Shown one piece after another: positions 1 to 5,457 of a stretch of DNA of 5,457 nucleotides; within the stretch, counting starts at the first letter, position 1; the number at the start of each line of letters is the position of its first letter. The DNA is taken from assembly GCA_031368515.1 (NCBI GenBank), contig JANMNW010000376.1:1-5457 (forward strand), in the 5' to 3' direction. The stretch is from CANJQH01 sp031368515 (GTDB lineage: Bacteria > Chloroflexota > Anaerolineae > J036 > Brachytrichaceae). The position numbers were made by a program, and so were the translations under genes. The notes under the pieces were generated by a model. The model searched no databases, was not told where the DNA came from, and was given only the letters and a program-made list of their open reading frames with translations.

Positions 1-1
1 C

Positions 2-85
2 GATTTCGGTCGCAGGGTCTCAGCCATGGCTCTCAGTTTGCGCGAACTGCACGTCATTCCCGCGCTTTCGAAAACCTTGGCTTGA
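2..85 (+). CDS. Possible C-terminal end of an upstream gene (edge fragment)
   Basis: A plus-strand frame enters from the left edge and runs 27 codons to a TGA at 83-85. It ends with residues RELHVIPALSKTLA, and codon composition is unremarkable for this window. The stop lies 38 bases before the proposed start of the SPFH gene, as an upstream operon member would. I do not recognise a family and the piece is too short to prove coding. The minus strand of bases 1-27 also reads as a plausible N-terminus (MAETLRPKS, faintly like a RarA-type AAA+ ATPase), so even the strand is uncertain. Confidence 0.2.
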   Translation, partial: DFGRRVSAMALSLRELHVIPALSKTLA

Positions 86-123
86 TCCCTGCGATTTTCT
101 TTGCTCAAATCGAAGAGATTTTG

Positions 124-1121
124 GTGATTAGGTACTAAAAACCAATCCGACCGAATTTGTGCTGCACTTTGCCGGCGGACGGCTGGTGCGCAGCGGTGCG
201 GGGCAAGCGTTCGCCTACTTTCGCCCGACTGCATCGATCGCCATTGTTCCCATCGGCACCATGGATGCACCCTTTATCTTTAACGAGATGACGGCCGACT
301 TTCAGCCGGTCACTGTGCAGGGCCAGGCGCCGTATCGCATTGTGGACCCGGTCAAGACCGCATCCCTGCTGAATTACACGGTGGACGCCAAACGCGAATT
401 CATTTCGGATGATCCCGAAAAGCTTCCGGCGCGCTTGGTGGGGTTGCTGCAGGAGGTGATGCATGCGCAGGTGCAATCGCGCGGCTTGCGCGAAGCGATC
501 ATGGCCCGCGAGGCTGTAGCGGCACACTCGCTCGCCGCGCTCAAGGCGTCGGGCGCGCTGGATGCGCTGGGGGTGGAGGTGCTTGCGCTCAGCGTGTCGG
601 CGATTAAGCCCATGCCGGAGATGTCGCGCGCGCTGGAGGCGGAGGCGCGCGAGACGCTGTAGCGCCAGGCCGACGACGCCATTTACGTGCGCCGCAACAA
701 CGCCGTGGAGCAGGAGCGGCGCATCAAAGAAAACGAGCTCAGCACCGAAATTGCCGTGGAATCGAAGAAGCGCCAGATCCGCGAAACCAAGGTGGCTGCC
801 GATTTGGCGATCGAATCGAAGGAGCAGGAAATTCGCGAAGCCAAGCTGGCCGGCCAGGTTCGGCTGGAGGATGAACGCAAGCGGCTGGTTGCTTTGCAAT
901 CGGACAATGCGCGTGCCGAAGCCGATGCGCAATCGTATGGTTTGGCGGCGGCGCTGAAACCGGTGGCCGATCTGGATCCGGCGTTGGTGCAGGCATTGAG
1001 CGCACAATCGACCGATCCGCGCGTCATGCTGAGCCTGGCGCTCAAGGAACTGGCCAACAACGCCGGCAAGATCAACACGCTGACAATCACGCCGGAGTTG
1101 TTGGCGGCGGTGACGCGGTGA
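124..1121 (+). pseudogene. SPFH/band-7 domain protein, disrupted by a frameshift and an amber codon
   Basis: The restored product is an SPFH (stomatin/prohibitin/flotillin/HflK) scaffold protein of about 332 residues. Members usually oligomerise at membranes; the substrate or partner here is unknown. The N-terminal part has the family pattern: PTEFVLHF, a GRLVRSGAG turn, then APFIFNEMTADFQPVTVQGQ and a YRIVDP segment. It is followed by a charged heptad-like coiled coil (about residues 175-275, rich in E, K and R, including AVEQERRIKENEL) and a short C-terminal region ending at a TGA at 1119-1121. Two lesions are visible. First, the N-terminal residues VIRY are read from GTG 124 in one frame while LKTNPTEF continues from 135 in the next, as if TACCTA had lost one C; adding one base makes the gene exactly 333 codons. 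Second, TAG at 660-662 interrupts ETL-RQADDAIYVRR at codon 180, probably CAG to TAG. GAAGAG at 112-117 is a reasonable ribosome site for GTG 124 (TTG 121 is the alternative). No transmembrane segment is obvious. Sequencing error could explain either lesion. Confidence 0.8.
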
Positions 1122-2068
1122 GCATCGACCGCATCGTGTTGATCACGCGCGCGACGCGCCTGGACGGGCTGATCGAACGCTTCAACACCCGGGCGCAGGC
1201 GCGCTTTTACATCGAGCAGGCGGGCGGCGATTTTGGCGCGTATGAGCGCGAGCATGAGGCGTATCGCAGCGCCGTCGACACCCTGCGCGCGCAAGTGGAG
1301 CCGCTGGCAAAGGTGCACGCCATCGAGCGCGCCTTTCTGCCCAACTATGTGTTTGGCGCTGGTGATTTGGCGCTGGTGATCGGCGTGGACGGGCTGGTGG
1401 TCAACACCGCCAAGTATCTGAGTGGCCAGCCGTTGCTTGCGGTCAACCCGGACGTGCAGCGCATCGACGGCACGTTGCTGCCATTCACGCTGGAAAATGC
1501 GGCCGAAGGCGTTCGTGCAGTGCTCCAAGGCCGGCATGCGCTGCGGACGCTCAGCATGGCGTGCGCGCTGCTGGGCGATGGTCAGAAGCTCCTTGCGCAG
1601 AACGACCTCTTTATCGGCGCGAGGTCGCATGTGTCCGCGCGCTATCTGTTGCGCTTCGATGGCAGATCGGAGTCGCAGTCATCGAGCGGAGTGATCGTGT
1701 CAACGGGTGTGGGGGCGACCGGCTGGCTCAGCAGCCTGTTCAACATGGCCAACGGCATGCTTGCGTTCGCCGGGTGCGATGACCAGCTTGAACGGCCGCA
1801 GTTGAGCTGGGAGGCTGAGCGGCTGCTGTTTGTGGTGCGCGAGCCATTCGCCAGCAAGCATAGCCATGCCCGGCTGGTGTGCGGCGAAATAACGCCGATG
1901 TCGACGCTGGTGCTGGAGTCGCAGATGCCAAGTGGCGGTGTGATTTTCAGCGATGGGGTGGAGAACGACTTTCTTGAGTTTAACAGCGGGGCAGTTGCGA
2001 CGATCACGCTGGCCGAAAACAAGACGAGTTTGGTGGTGCCGGGCAAGCCCAGCCGGAGAAAACTTTAA
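1118..2068 (+). CDS. NAD kinase-superfamily protein (annotated elsewhere as NAD(+)/NADH kinase-like or sugar kinase)
   Basis: This intact 316-residue protein appears to belong to the NAD kinase/diacylglycerol kinase fold. Known members phosphorylate NAD with ATP or polyphosphate; the true substrate of this divergent subgroup is not established. Visible signatures are GVDGLVVNTAKYL at about residues 89-101, corresponding to the GGDGT nucleotide-binding motif with the Asp retained but the second Gly replaced by Val. RIDGTLLPF comes next, near the NxGxLGFL position, and VSTGVGATGW near residues 193-202 replaces the usual TPTGSTAY loop. The N-terminal 75 residues (ERFNTRAQARFYIEQAGGDF) are typical of the subgroup that sits beside SPFH genes and unlike housekeeping NAD kinase. 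The GTG start at 1118 overlaps the TGA stop of the SPFH gene (GTGA), which implies translational coupling. The premature amber upstream could therefore reduce its expression. The last seven codons and stop lie inside a long inverted repeat. Fold assignment is confident, enzymatic activity is not. Confidence 0.8.
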   Translation: MSIDRIVLITRATRLDGLIERFNTRAQARFYIEQAGGDFGAYEREHEAYRSAVDTLRAQVEPLAKVHAIERAFLPNYVFGAGDLALVIGVDGLVVNTAKYLSGQPLLAVNPDVQRIDGTLLPFTLENAAEGVRAVLQGRHALRTLSMACALLGDGQKLLAQNDLFIGARSHVSARYLLRFDGRSESQSSSGVIVSTGVGATGWLSSLFNMANGMLAFAGCDDQLERPQLSWEAERLLFVVREPFASKHSHARLVCGEITPMSTLVLESQMPSGGVIFSDGVENDFLEFNSGAVATITLAENKTSLVVPGKPSRRKL

Positions 2069-2120
2069 GAGTTTTCATCTCTTTAAGAGATGAAAACTCT
2101 TAAAGTTTTCTCCGGCTGGG
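2048..2120. repeat. Perfect 36-bp inverted repeat around a single central base
   Basis: The left arm at 2048-2083 and the right arm at 2085-2120 are exact reverse complements, with only T2084 between them. Pairing stops abruptly at 2047/2121. The left arm contains the final codons and TAA stop (2066-2068) of the kinase-like gene. The palindrome is itself modular. GAAAACT/AGTTTTC pairs at 2058-2064 with 2070-2076, the mirror pair is at 2092-2098 with 2104-2110, and CATCTCTT/AAGAGATG forms the centre at 2076-2083 with 2085-2092. The RNA could therefore fold as one long hairpin or as three small ones. There is no T-run after either arm, so it is not a canonical intrinsic terminator on either strand. 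It might still act in 3'-end protection or transcription attenuation, or it may be a fold-back assembly artefact. Confidence 0.95.
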
Positions 2121-2163
2121 AAAGCAGACATAACAGCAACGGTAATGACCCTCTTGCCGTGGT

Positions 2164-2721
2164 GTGTCACAGTCGAGGTCGCCTTACAATCATGGCGTGG
2201 GACTTGATTCTGGAACTGTCTACTCAACAGTCAGCTATTTGCTAATCTTTCTCGGACTGGTCGGCGCGATTATCCCGGTGCTGCCCGGTCCGCTGCTGAT
2301 TTTTGCCGGCGCGCTGATTTACGCAATTAACACTGGCTTTGAGCGCGTCGGCGTGCCCACGCTGATAGTGCTTGGCGTGCTTACAGTAATTTCTTATGGC
2401 TCTGAGCTTGCCTTGACCACCTTGTTTACTCGGCGGGTGGGAGCAAACTGGAAAACGGTTGGCGGCGCGGTTGTCGGAGGCTTGCTGGGCGGTGTCACGA
2501 TCAATGCTATTCTGCCTTTGATAGGCGCGCTTTTTGGCGCAGCCCTTGGCGCCGCTGCCGGCGTTATCGCAGTTGAGCGGCTGGTCAATCAACGCGATTG
2601 GCCGCAAGCATTGCGCGTAAGCAGGAATTATCTTGCCGGTTGCCTGGTTGGGCGAGTGGTCGAACTTGGACTTTGCATCGTCATGGTTGTCATTTTTTCA
2701 TCACAAGTTCTTATGAACTGA
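2164..2721 (+). CDS. DUF456-type small integral membrane protein
   Basis: The product is up to 185 residues and very hydrophobic, with no soluble catalytic domain. Four hydrophobic stretches are visible: residues about 25-52 (containing the family-like VGAIIPVLPGPLLIFAGALI), 62-85, a Gly/Ala-rich block at 98-137, and 163-183. The GLVGxxxPVLPGP signature followed by a ERVGVPTL turn is characteristic of the DUF456 family, whose function is unknown. The start is uncertain. The longest frame begins at GTG 2164 without a clear ribosome site, and GTG 2197 is a later in-frame option. An out-of-frame ATG at 2192 opens MAWDLILEL, which looks like a natural N-terminus for this family but needs a one-base shift to join the main frame. 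A TACAAT hexamer at 2185-2190 resembles a -10 box but lacks a good -35. It follows the kinase-like gene by 95 bases and the long palindrome lies between, so it is probably a separate transcription unit. Confidence 0.8.
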   Translation: MSQSRSPYNHGVGLDSGTVYSTVSYLLIFLGLVGAIIPVLPGPLLIFAGALIYAINTGFERVGVPTLIVLGVLTVISYGSELALTTLFTRRVGANWKTVGGAVVGGLLGGVTINAILPLIGALFGAALGAAAGVIAVERLVNQRDWPQALRVSRNYLAGCLVGRVVELGLCIVMVVIFSSQVLMN

Positions 2722-2725
2722 AAAA
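2699..2725. other. Small AT-rich hairpin over the DUF456 stop codon
   Basis: AGTTC at 2706-2710 and GAACT at 2715-2719 pair around a four-base TTAT loop, and a run of six T at 2693-2698 is mirrored by A-rich sequence at 2721-2725. The TGA stop (2719-2721) sits in the structure. The stem is short and AT-rich and has no downstream T-run on the plus strand, so a terminator role is only a weak possibility. Confidence 0.25.
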
Positions 2726-2753
2726 GTACTTGTATTGCGTAAAAACAGACCAC

Positions 2754-2782
2754 TTGCAATTAAAATTAAATTGCTGTAGTAT
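2754..2782 (+). promoter_or_regulatory. Sigma-70-like promoter for the nucleotidyltransferase/PIG-L unit
   Basis: TTGCAA at 2754-2759 (four of six consensus bases plus the TTG core) is separated by exactly 17 bases from TAGTAT at 2777-2782 (four of six matches to TATAAT). The surrounding 2720-2790 stretch is distinctly AT-rich compared with the genes around it. Transcription would begin near 2789, giving a leader of about 20 bases before ATG 2810. The prediction rests on motif and spacing only. Confidence 0.5.
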
Positions 2783-2800
2783 TTGTGGAAATTCGTAATC

Positions 2801-2805
2801 AGAGG
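2801..2805 (+). promoter_or_regulatory. Ribosome binding site deciding the nucleotidyltransferase start
   Basis: AGAGG lies four bases before ATG 2810. It supports that ATG over the GTG at 2783, which falls at the presumed -10 box and would add nine residues (WKFVIRGT and a start) not seen in the family. Confidence 0.5.
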
Positions 2806-2809
2806 CACA

Positions 2810-3625
2810 ATGAAGGTAGCAATATTTTGTGGCGGACTGGGCACGCGCATGCGCGAGTACTCGCAGGTTTTGCCAAAACCTCTGGCTGACATCCGACAAC
2901 GCCCGATCTTGTGGTACGTGATGCGCTATTACGCCCACTATGGCTTCAACGATTTCATCCTCTGCACCGGCTATAAAGCCGACCTGATCAAAGCTTATTT
3001 TGACCATCATGCGAAAGGCGGCGATCGACCGTTTGTCCTACCTGATCCGGCCGGCAATATCTCGCTCTATGGCGAACACATTGCCGATTGGAACGTGCAA
3101 TGCGTCGACACCGGGTTGCACAGCAGCATCGGCGATCGTTTGCGCATGATTGAGCCACTGATCGGCAAGGACGAACGCTTTATGGCCAACTACAGTGATG
3201 GCGTGACCGACTTGCATCTGCCGACTTTGATCGACTACGCCATCATGCGCGATCGAATCGGCACGTTTTTGGCTGTGCGCCCCAACCATAGCTTTCATAC
3301 CGTCATGCTGTCAGATTGCGACACGGTCACCAGCATCACCGATCTGAAGGACTCCGGTGTTCAGATCAATGGCGGTTATTTTGTGTTCAAGCGCGACATC
3401 TTCAAGTATGTGCGCCCTAACGAGGAACTTGTGTCCGAGCCGTTCGCGCGCCTGATCAAGCTGGAGCAGCTGGTCGCTCATCGCCATCGCGGCTATTGGG
3501 CGTGCATGGACACCTTCAAAGACAAAGCCCAGCTTGAAAGAATGATCGAAACCGGGCAGGCCACGTGGCAGGTTTGGCAGAACACCCCGGACTCATGGAT
3601 CAAGGTGCCGACGCAACGGGCATAA
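2810..3625 (+). CDS. Sugar-1-phosphate nucleotidyltransferase, glucose-1-phosphate cytidylyltransferase (RfbF)-like
   Basis: This 271-residue cytoplasmic enzyme would transfer a nucleotide from an NTP, probably CTP, to a sugar 1-phosphate, releasing pyrophosphate and giving an activated sugar for polysaccharide or deoxysugar synthesis. The signature GGLGTR is at residues 8-13 and PKP at 22-24. PILWYVMRYYAHYG follows, then VDTG at 99-102, SDGVTD at 129-134 (D130 as likely metal ligand), INGGYFVF at 186-193 and CMDTFKD at 232-238 (D234 likely second metal ligand). This order matches RfbF-type enzymes (usually about 256 residues). The stretch before INGG reads TDLKDSG and lacks the usual EKP motif, so substrate may differ from glucose 1-phosphate; from memory a subgroup found beside PIG-L genes shares this. 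The C-terminus is extended by some 15 residues past WQVW. It has its own promoter, and the next gene overlaps its end, indicating a two-gene operon. Superfamily is secure, nucleotide and sugar are inferred. Confidence 0.87.
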   Translation: MKVAIFCGGLGTRMREYSQVLPKPLADIRQRPILWYVMRYYAHYGFNDFILCTGYKADLIKAYFDHHAKGGDRPFVLPDPAGNISLYGEHIADWNVQCVDTGLHSSIGDRLRMIEPLIGKDERFMANYSDGVTDLHLPTLIDYAIMRDRIGTFLAVRPNHSFHTVMLSDCDTVTSITDLKDSGVQINGGYFVFKRDIFKYVRPNEELVSEPFARLIKLEQLVAHRHRGYWACMDTFKDKAQLERMIETGQATWQVWQNTPDSWIKVPTQRA

Positions 3626-4272
3626 TTTCGACTGTGTTGGGTTTTGTCGCCGATCGCCCCGTCAAAAATGTGCTGTGTGTTGGCGCGCACAGCGACGACA
3701 TTGAAATCGGCTGCGGCGGCGCGCTGCTGCAATTGGCGCGTTCTTTTCCGCAAGCTCATTTTTACTGGGTGGTGCTCAGCGGTTCGCCGCAACGCGCGCG
3801 CGAGGCGCGCGCCAGCGCGGCGGCGTTTATGCGCGGCTGCAACTACACGCTGAGCTGCGACACTTTTCGCGACGGCTATTTCCCGTTTCAGGGTGAGGCG
3901 CTCAAAGAACGCTTTGAAACACTCAAGCCGATCACGCCGGACATCGTTTTTACACATCGACGTGAGGATGCGCATCAGGATCATCGCCAGGTGGCGCAGC
4001 TGACATGGAACACCTTTCGCGACCATTGCATTCTTGAATACGAGATTCCGAAATGGGATGGCGATTTGCGCACGCCCAACGTTTACGTGCGGCTCGACAA
4101 AGCCGTCGCTGCAAGAAAGACGCGGCTCTTGATGAGGCACTTCGGCACCCAGCGCAACAAGCACTGGTTTACTCCGGATACGTTTCTGGGCCTGCTGCGG
4201 CTGCGAGGGCTGGAATGCGCCAGCCCGTCTGGTTTTGCCGAAGGCTTTCACGGATACAAAATTGCCCTTTGA
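3595..4272 (+). CDS. PIG-L/LmbE-family zinc-dependent deacetylase
   Basis: The predicted 225-residue protein is a PIG-L-type hydrolase. Known members remove N-acetyl groups from GlcNAc-containing substrates (GlcNAc-PI, mycothiol and bacillithiol precursors, glycolipid or antibiotic intermediates). AHSDDIEIGCGG at residues 31-42 is the AHPDDxE motif: H32 and D35 are likely zinc ligands and D34 the likely general base. HRREDAHQDH at 121-130 supplies the third ligand, probably H130. The C-terminal third (LEYEIPKWDGDL, then FGTQRNKHWF) is intact and length is normal. ATG 3595 was chosen; it overlaps the nucleotidyltransferase by 31 bases and gives a usual N-terminus, though no strong ribosome site precedes it. 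GTG 3634, nine bases after the upstream stop, is a serious alternative, and GTG 3565 is less likely. The overlap with a sugar nucleotidyltransferase suggests the two act on one amino-sugar or glycan pathway. Specific substrate unknown. Confidence 0.88.
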   Translation: MDQGADATGIISTVLGFVADRPVKNVLCVGAHSDDIEIGCGGALLQLARSFPQAHFYWVVLSGSPQRAREARASAAAFMRGCNYTLSCDTFRDGYFPFQGEALKERFETLKPITPDIVFTHRREDAHQDHRQVAQLTWNTFRDHCILEYEIPKWDGDLRTPNVYVRLDKAVAARKTRLLMRHFGTQRNKHWFTPDTFLGLLRLRGLECASPSGFAEGFHGYKIAL

Positions 4273-4280
4273 CTCGGGAC

Positions 4281-5411
4281 TCACACAAACAGCATCATCG
4301 CTTGATTGCTGACAAACGTGCCTTTGTCCGTCAGGCGGATGCGCTCTGCCGTGACATCCAGCACGCCCATCTCCACGCCGCGCTTCAGTTCGTCGCGAAA
4401 GAAATGTGCAACCGGCGCGCCATAGCGTTCGGCAAAGCGATCCTGCCCGACGCCTTCCTTGAGCAAGCGCAGCCCCAGCATCATGGTTTCGCCGCGCGAG
4501 GTGCGCGCGTCGATATCTTCATGGTTGAGCTCGGTGCTGGCGCCTTTGTCGCTGCGCGCGATGTACTCGGCAGGGCGTTTGACGCGCCAGACGCGCTTAT
4601 CGATGGTCGAGCCGTGCGCGCCGGCGCCCAGTCCGTGATAGGGCTCGTTGCGCCAATAGACCAGGTTGTGTGCGCACTCGCGGCCGGGTTTGCACCAGTT
4701 TGAAATTTCGTAATGCTCATAACCTGCCGCGCGCAACGCCTCGCGCGCATAGTCGTACATGTCAGCAGCCAGATCCGGATCCGGGAATGGCACTTCGCCG
4801 CGCCGTGTCCAGTCGTACATCGGTGTGCCCATTTCGATCGTCAGCGCGTAGAGCGAGATGTGATCGGGCGCCAATGTCAGCGCGGTGTCTACCGTGTGCT
4901 GCCAGGATGCCAGTGCCTGGCGCGGCAGGCCAAAGATCAAATCGAAGTTGACATTGTCAAAGCCCGCGAGCCGGGAGTCGGCCACCGCCCGCGCCACATC
5001 GTCAAAGCCGTGTTCACGACCGAGCAGTTGCAGCTCGTCCGGGTTGGCGCTTTGCGCGCCAAAACTGAGGCGGTTGACGCCCTGCACGCGCAGCTCGGCT
5101 AGATAGTCGAGCGTCACCGTGCCTGGGTTGCATTCGGCGGTTACTTCGACATCTGAGGGCATGCCGAATGTCTCGCGGCTTGCGGCGATCAGCGTGCCCA
5201 GCTCGGCGGGCTGCAACAACGAGGGCGTTCCGCCGCCAAAGAAGATCGTCGATGGCGTCAGGCCATTGATGCGCGTCTGCTGACGGATCTCGCGTTCCAA
5301 TGCGCGAGCATACGGTGTGTAGAGCGACTCCATGCCAATGTAGGTATTGAAATCGCAATAGGTGCATCGCGCGCGGCAGAAGGGGATATGCAAGTAGACG
5401 CCGGCGTTCAC
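4281..5411 (-). CDS. hemW: Radical SAM heme chaperone HemW (HemN-like, formerly oxygen-independent coproporphyrinogen III oxidase homologue)
   Basis: This 376-residue protein binds a [4Fe-4S] cluster and S-adenosylmethionine. Characterised HemW proteins bind heme and deliver it to client enzymes and lack coproporphyrinogen oxidase activity. The radical SAM motif is C12-x3-C16-x2-C19 followed by DF, the CxxxCxxCDF form of HemW; true HemN has an extra Cys instead of the Phe. GGGTPSLL at 59-66 binds the methionine part of SAM, and EVTAECNPGTV, NRLSFGAQS, FDLIFGLPRQ and HNLVYWRNEPYHGLGAGAHG follow in the usual order, with a HemN C-terminal domain at the end. Length is typical. The start used is GTG 5411; the open frame continues upstream to the window edge without an obvious better start or ribosome site, so a few more residues are possible. 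It converges on the PIG-L gene with only 8 bases between stops and no visible terminator. Confidence 0.92.
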   Translation of the reverse strand: MNAGVYLHIPFCRARCTYCDFNTYIGMESLYTPYARALEREIRQQTRINGLTPSTIFFGGGTPSLLQPAELGTLIAASRETFGMPSDVEVTAECNPGTVTLDYLAELRVQGVNRLSFGAQSANPDELQLLGREHGFDDVARAVADSRLAGFDNVNFDLIFGLPRQALASWQHTVDTALTLAPDHISLYALTIEMGTPMYDWTRRGEVPFPDPDLAADMYDYAREALRAAGYEHYEISNWCKPGRECAHNLVYWRNEPYHGLGAGAHGSTIDKRVWRVKRPAEYIARSDKGASTELNHEDIDARTSRGETMMLGLRLLKEGVGQDRFAERYGAPVAHFFRDELKRGVEMGVLDVTAERIRLTDKGTFVSNQAMMLFV

Positions 5412-5457
5412 TGGGGTGATTATCGCCGACGATCGTAGCCACAGCGGCCACGGCCAC

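Noticed and set aside
1..27. Minus-strand N-terminus MAETLRPKS resembling a RarA-type ATPase start, divergent from the SPFH gene
   Set aside because: Only nine residues fall within the window and the resemblance is from memory; the plus-strand fragment ending at TGA 83-85 is equally plausible, so I did not annotate it.
135..1007. Long open frame on the minus strand opposite the SPFH gene
   Set aside because: Its Arg/His/Gln/Leu-rich translation has no domain character and mirrors GC-rich codon structure of the SPFH frame on the other strand.
683..1630. Minus-strand 315-codon open frame across the SPFH/kinase-like junction
   Set aside because: It spans two genes on the opposite strand that have recognisable family motifs, and its own translation is low-complexity Ala/Arg/Ser-rich shadow.
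2048..2120. Palindrome as a standard rho-independent terminator
   Set aside because: No T-run follows either arm on either strand, and the stem is far longer than usual terminators.
3795..3820. GCGCGC-rich alternating run inside the PIG-L gene as a possible regulatory or Z-DNA element
   Set aside because: It is explained by consecutive Arg/Ala/Glu codons (RAREARASA) in a GC-rich gene.
3493..4284. Minus-strand 263-codon open frame opposite the PIG-L gene
   Set aside because: The plus strand carries clear PIG-L motifs (AHSDD, HQDH) over the same bases; the minus translation shows no family pattern.
4053..4703. Plus-strand 216-codon open frame across the PIG-L end and hemW
   Set aside because: It crosses two convergent well-supported genes and reads as antisense of hemW.

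Overview
The window reads as a stretch of ordinary bacterial chromosome of roughly 58-60% GC by eye. It is most likely from a Chloroflexota (Anaerolineae- or Caldilinea-like) bacterium or a related environmental genome. That guess is soft and rests on recalled family resemblance, chiefly the N-terminus of the HemW-type radical SAM protein and the style of the DUF456 protein. There are no tRNA or rRNA genes, transposases, phage genes or CRISPR arrays.

Left part (1-2120). Bases 1-85 may hold the end of a preceding gene, but this is weak. A broken gene for an SPFH/band-7 (flotillin/stomatin-like) scaffold protein follows. It carries an apparent one-base deletion near its start (133-136) and an in-frame amber codon at 660-662. 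Its stop overlaps the start of an intact gene for an NAD-kinase-superfamily protein in a GTGA junction, so the two form a translationally coupled pair. The last codons of the kinase-like gene run into a perfect 36-bp inverted repeat (2048-2120) with a one-base centre, which is the most striking non-coding structure here.

Middle (2121-2809). One gene encodes a small four-hydrophobic-segment membrane protein of the DUF456 type, and its N-terminal start is uncertain. An AT-rich intergenic stretch after it carries a good promoter (TTGCAA-N17-TAGTAT) and a short leader.

Right part (2810-5457). The promoter serves a compact two-gene unit: a sugar-1-phosphate nucleotidyltransferase of the RfbF (glucose-1-phosphate cytidylyltransferase) type, overlapped by a PIG-L/LmbE zinc deacetylase. 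This pairing suggests an activated-sugar or polysaccharide/glycoconjugate modification step. Convergent to it, only 8 bases away, is hemW (radical SAM heme chaperone, formerly called HemN-like coproporphyrinogen oxidase), nearly complete at the right edge.

Nothing here proves a new system. The items most worth a second look are the long palindrome at the end of the kinase-like gene, the SPFH/NAD-kinase-like pair with its damaged first member, and the nucleotidyltransferase/PIG-L cassette.
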